Assembly: GCA_937969395.1 (NCBI GenBank)
Contig: CALBVI010000169.1
Coordinates: forward strand, 1-9,476
Direction of reading: 5' to 3'
DNA length: 9,476 nucleotides
DNA from: an uncultured Spongiibacteraceae bacterium
GTDB lineage: Bacteria; Pseudomonadota; Gammaproteobacteria; Pseudomonadales; Dasaniaceae
Shown here: one piece after another, positions 6,943 through 9,476 of the stretch
How the letters are laid out: every line of letters begins with the position of its first letter
How positions within the stretch are numbered: position 1 is the first letter of the stretch
The notes under the pieces: generated by a model
What the model was told of the DNA's origin: nothing
Seen by the model: the letters and a program-made list of their open reading frames with translations, nothing else
Database searches by the model: none
Program-made: the position numbers and the translations under genes

Positions 6943-7877
6943 TGAGTATCGCGCCTACCTCCGACTTTCAGCAATACCTAGAACACAGCAAACAGCGAAT
7001 CGACAAAGCACTCACCCTCCACTTAGGTGGCTTTAACAGCCCCTACAGCAACGTCGATAGCGCGCCTTATTTAGAGCAACTACGCCAAGCGATTAGTTAT
7101 AGCCAGCTCAACGGCGGCAAACGCGTTCGACCACTGCTCGTTTATGCGGCAGCGAAAGCCATCGACACTAGCGCCCACGATAACAAACAACTCGATAAAG
7201 TCGCTGCCAGCGTTGAAATGCTCCACACCTACTCATTAATTCATGATGACCTGCCCGCTATGGATGACGACGACTTACGTCGCGGACAGCCAACCTGCCA
7301 CAAGGCATTTGATGAGGCCACGGCGATATTAGCGGGCGATGCATTACAGACCCGCGCTTTTGAGTTACTGACTGAAATTACTGGCTGCGAGCCCCCAACT
7401 CAACTGGCTTTAGTAGCAACGCTGGCCAAAGCCTCAGGCTCACGAGGCATGGTAGGCGGTCAGGCGATGGATTTAGCAGCCGTTGATCAAAACATTAACC
7501 TAGCTCAACTAGAAACTATGCACTCCCTTAAAACCGGTGCTCTTATACGTGCTGCTGTCACAATGGGGGCGCAGTTTGCGCAGGCGAATCCGGAGCAACT
7601 GAAATCGCTTGATGATTACGCCGAAGCGATAGGCTTAGCTTTTCAAGTTCAGGATGACATTCTGGATATTGAGAGCGACACCGCCACACTGGGCAAAACG
7701 CAAGGTGCAGATATCGCGCTGAACAAACCCACTTATCCGGCGCTGCTGGGTATGCAGGGCGCTAAAGAAAAGGCGCAACAGCTGCATAATCAAGCCATCG
7801 TGGCATTGGCAGGCTTTGATGACAACGCTCAGCCCCTGCGAGACTTATCCGCCTATATTATTTCCAGAAGCCATTAG
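6942..7877 (+). CDS. ispA: Farnesyl diphosphate synthase (IspA)
   Basis: IspA condenses dimethylallyl and isopentenyl diphosphates to geranyl and then farnesyl diphosphate, the precursor of undecaprenyl carrier lipid, quinone side chains and haem O. The 311 residues (E. coli 299) show the GGKRVRPLL substrate-binding stretch, the first Asp-rich motif DDLPAMDDDD (102-111) followed by LRRG, the GQAMDL region, and the second Asp-rich motif DDILD (238-242). The residues preceding the first motif (YSLIH) and the two-residue Pro-Ala insert within it match E. coli IspA, arguing for a C15 product. The ATG overlaps the xseB stop codon by one base (TAATG), so translation is probably coupled and the start is secure. 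The C-terminus (YIISRSH) resembles the family end. Confidence 0.96.
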   Translation: MSIAPTSDFQQYLEHSKQRIDKALTLHLGGFNSPYSNVDSAPYLEQLRQAISYSQLNGGKRVRPLLVYAAAKAIDTSAHDNKQLDKVAASVEMLHTYSLIHDDLPAMDDDDLRRGQPTCHKAFDEATAILAGDALQTRAFELLTEITGCEPPTQLALVATLAKASGSRGMVGGQAMDLAAVDQNINLAQLETMHSLKTGALIRAAVTMGAQFAQANPEQLKSLDDYAEAIGLAFQVQDDILDIESDTATLGKTQGADIALNKPTYPALLGMQGAKEKAQQLHNQAIVALAGFDDNAQPLRDLSAYIISRSH

Positions 7878-7912
7878 CGAACGTTAAAGATAAAGACTAT
7901 TAGCGAATAGTC
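7873..7912. repeat. Direct repeat and stem-loop after ispA
   Basis: ATTAGCGAA occurs twice, at 7873-7881 (covering the ispA stop) and 7899-7907. The second copy forms the centre of a perfect 7-bp inverted repeat, GACTATT-AGCG-AATAGTC (7895-7912). No T tract follows, so it is not a standard terminator. It occupies the -35 position of the next promoter, where it could act as an operator. Confidence 0.5.
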
Positions 7913-7926
7913 GTCGGTGGCAAAAC

Positions 7927-7935
7927 TGGTATAAT
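7927..7935 (+). promoter_or_regulatory. Extended -10 promoter for the DUF2059 gene
   Basis: TGGTATAAT combines the extended -10 TGn with a perfect TATAAT (7930-7935). No -35 resembling TTGACA lies 17 bases upstream (ATAGTC at 7907-7912), which extended -10 promoters tolerate. It gives a leader of about 85 bases, containing two imperfect copies of AATAAGYTGTC (7954-7964 and 7972-7982) and a small inverted repeat GTCGAT/ATCGAC (7980-7995). Confidence 0.6.
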
Positions 7936-8026
7936 CCATCAGCATCACCAATCAATAAGCTGTCCCTCACTAATAAGTTGTCGATGTTAATCGACTAAAC
8001 CACCTTCTCAATATATGGAGTGTATT

Positions 8027-8500
8027 TTGAACAAGTTAACTTTCTCACTTTTAGTCATTATTACGACGCTATTTTGCGCTCAAATAAGCAAAGCTGACGA
8101 AGCATCTAAAGCCGAAGCCGAAATCCTTTTAGAAACTATCAACATGCAGCAAATACTCACGCAGTCGATAGAGCAAATGCTAGAGCTACAACTGCAGCAA
8201 AATCCGGCAATGGCTCCTTATAAGCACGTTATGCTGCAATTTCTCTCTAAACATATGAGCTATGAGAGCTTAAAACCACAAATGCTGGCTATGTATGCAG
8301 ATGCATTTACTGCCGCCGAATTAAAAGATATCAATACTTTTTATCACACTGAAACGGGCAAAAAGACCTTATCAACAATGCCTCAACTTATGGCTCAAGG
8401 CGGGCAAATAGGTGCGCAAAAAGTACAAGACAATATCCAAGAACTACAGGAGATGATTAAAGCGGAATCTGAGCGTATTCAATCACTTCAGACGCAGTAG
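8027..8500 (+). CDS. Secreted DUF2059 family protein
   Basis: The function is unknown. I choose the TTG at 8027 (157 residues) because GGAG at 8017-8020 lies six bases upstream and the resulting N-terminus is a classic signal peptide: MNK, a hydrophobic core at about 6-18, and likely cleavage after Ala23 (SKA/DE). An in-frame ATG at 8015 (161 residues) overlaps that ribosome site and would add an unlikely MECI. The mature protein is predicted to be helical and periplasmic. Residues of about 86-122 (MYADAFTAAELKDINTFYHT, then TGKKTL and MPQLM) match the DUF2059 pattern of an acidic/aromatic helix, a FY pair and a T/VGKK turn. Gln-rich helices and a terminal coiled segment flank it. The gene sits between ispA and dxs, with its own promoter; nothing links it chemically to isoprenoid synthesis. 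Confidence 0.85.
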   Translation: MNKLTFSLLVIITTLFCAQISKADEASKAEAEILLETINMQQILTQSIEQMLELQLQQNPAMAPYKHVMLQFLSKHMSYESLKPQMLAMYADAFTAAELKDINTFYHTETGKKTLSTMPQLMAQGGQIGAQKVQDNIQELQEMIKAESERIQSLQTQ

Positions 8501-8533
8501 AACCAAGCACTGCATCAGTCTCAAAAGCACTCA

Positions 8534-8564
8534 CTTTGCCGAGTTTGACGCTAACTCGGCAAGG
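8534..8564. terminator. Strong hairpin without T tract after the DUF2059 gene
   Basis: TTGCCGAGTT (8536-8545) and AACTCGGCAA (8553-8562) pair perfectly around a 7-base loop, extendable by a G-U and a C-G pair to 8534-8564. It lies 34 bases after the DUF2059 stop. Neither strand has a T run after the stem, so rho-independent termination is doubtful. It may protect the 3' end of the transcript or mark processing. Confidence 0.5.
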
Positions 8565-8643
8565 CTAGCAAGCCGCCATATATCACCTATCACTATCCAC
8601 TAAAGTCGACCAGTCAAAAGCAGTAATCGTTAATACTTTGAGC

Positions 8644-8649
8644 TACAAT
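8644..8649 (+). promoter_or_regulatory. Possible dxs promoter -10
   Basis: TACAAT is a good -10, about 50 bases before the dxs ATG, but no convincing -35 lies 16-18 bases upstream. A 6-bp inverted repeat TAGCGC/GCGCTA (8649-8667) overlaps the expected start point. The roughly 200-base gap and the upstream hairpin make a separate dxs promoter likely; this particular site is tentative. Confidence 0.35.
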
Positions 8650-8699
8650 AGCGCACTGCCCGCGCTAATCAGTATGTTGCGCATAGATCGGAATAATAA

Positions 8700-9476
8700 A
8701 TGTTTAACGAAATACCCTCTTCACGCCCGTCTACACCGCTGCTCGATAAGGTCGAACTGCCGGCACAGTTGCGTGAATTAAATGAAGAACAGCTGCCTCA
8801 ATTAGCGCAAGAACTACGCGAATTCATGCTCTACAGCGTAGGTCAGACCGGCGGTCATTTTGGCGCGGGACTAGGGGTCGTTGAGCTGACCGTTGCCCTG
8901 CACTACTTATACAACACCCCCGAAGACCGTATCGTCTGGGATGTAGGCCACCAAAGTTACCCCCACAAAATATTAACTGGTCGCCGTCACCAGATGGACA
9001 GTATGCGAATGGAAAACGGCTTAGCCGGTTTTCCTAAACGCAGCGAAAGCGAATACGACACCTTCGGTGTAGGCCACTCCAGCACCAGTATTAGTGCAGC
9101 TCTCGGTATGGCCATGGCAGCCAAACAATTAGGCTCGAACCGCAAAGCGGTGGCTGTTATTGGCGACGGCGCGATGACCGCAGGTATGGCTTTTGAGGCT
9201 CTCAACCACGCACCACATGTTGACGCTAACATGCTGGTTATATTGAACGACAACCAAATGTCGATCTCTCGCAATACCGGTGGTTTAAACACCTATTTTT
9301 CTAAAATTTGGGCGAGTAAAGCCTATAACGAATTACGTGACGGCAGTAAAAAAGTCCTGTCGAAGATTTCGGCTTGGAACTTTGCTCGCCGCGTTGAAGA
9401 ACACATGAAGAGTATGGTCGCTCCCAGTATTTTATTTGAAGAGCTAGGCTTTAATTATATCGGCCCTATTGATGGC
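8700..9476 (+). CDS. dxs: 1-deoxy-D-xylulose-5-phosphate synthase, N-terminal part
   Basis: Dxs joins pyruvate and glyceraldehyde 3-phosphate, using thiamine diphosphate, in the first step of the MEP isoprenoid pathway; it also feeds thiamine and pyridoxal synthesis. The window holds the first 259 codons with no stop, out of about 620-640 in the family. Seen in order: the GGHFGAGLG loop with His53 (E. coli His49), [29 protein letters not shown], the thiamine diphosphate motif GDGAMT (155-160) with Asn183 in LNDNQMSIS, and [12 protein letters not shown] at the window edge. The ATG at 8700 has GGA at 8690-8692 upstream. Its product supplies the pathway leading to the substrates of IspA, encoded two genes upstream. 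The gene is cut only by the window end. Confidence 0.97.
   Translation, partial: MFNEIPSSRPSTPLLDKVELPAQLRELNEEQLPQLAQELREFMLYSVGQTGGHFGAGLGVVELTVALHYLYNTPEDRIVWDVGHQSYPHKILTGRRHQMDSMRMENGLAGFPKRSESEYDTFGVGHSSTSISAALGMAMAAKQLGSNRKAVAVIGDGAMTAGMAFEALNHAPHVDANMLVILNDNQMSISRNTGGLNTYFSKIWASKAYNELRDGSKKVLSKISAWNFARRVEEHMKSMVAPSILFEELGFNYIGPIDG

Noticed and set aside
7895..7912. Stem-loop as an ispA terminator
   Set aside because: No T tract follows on the plus strand and the element coincides with the -35 region of the next promoter.
8987..9292. 101-codon minus-strand frame inside dxs
   Set aside because: It is antisense to clear Dxs motifs; the plus-strand frame is open from 8700 to the window end.

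Overview
The window looks like core chromosome of a flagellated gammaproteobacterium, probably marine. The encoded UvrA, SSB, IspA and Dxs are close to their Escherichia coli counterparts, and the flagellar stator proteins are of the sodium-driven PomA/PomB type known from Vibrio. The divergent xseB/pomA layout also matches, from memory, that of Vibrio (dxs-ispA-xseB next to pomA-pomB). A non-Vibrio lineage such as Cellvibrionales is my guess, not a demonstration. I see no mobile element, CRISPR array, tRNA, rRNA or defence cassette, and no obviously new multi-gene system. The interest lies in regulatory sites and two accessory genes.

Left part (1-3966): ssb is on the minus strand with a hairpin terminator at 117-139, and uvrA diverges from it on the plus strand. 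The 329-base gap between them holds a good uvrA promoter (TTGCCA, 18 bases, TATAAT), a near-consensus LexA box just upstream, and a perfect 14-bp palindrome inside the promoter spacer. Both genes serve DNA maintenance: SSB coats single strands and UvrA finds lesions for nucleotide excision repair. Bases 1-116 show no supportable gene. uvrA ends in tandem TAA codons and converges on the next operon across a shared hairpin.

Middle part (3957-6530, minus strand): pomA, pomB and a gene for a PilZ-like protein with a helical insert, in that transcription order. They form a stator operon preceded by an almost perfect flagellar sigma-28 (FliA) promoter at 6504-6530. PomA and PomB form the ion channel that turns the flagellum. 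The third gene hints at a link between stators and a PilZ-type regulator.

Right part (6697-9476, plus strand): xseB (exonuclease VII small subunit) and ispA (farnesyl diphosphate synthase) share the sequence TAATG. They are followed by a gene for a secreted DUF2059 protein with its own extended -10 promoter, then by dxs (1-deoxyxylulose-5-phosphate synthase), which runs off the window after 259 codons. IspA and Dxs belong to the same isoprenoid pathway. The DUF2059 gene interrupts the usual ispA-dxs adjacency and is flanked by hairpins on both sides.
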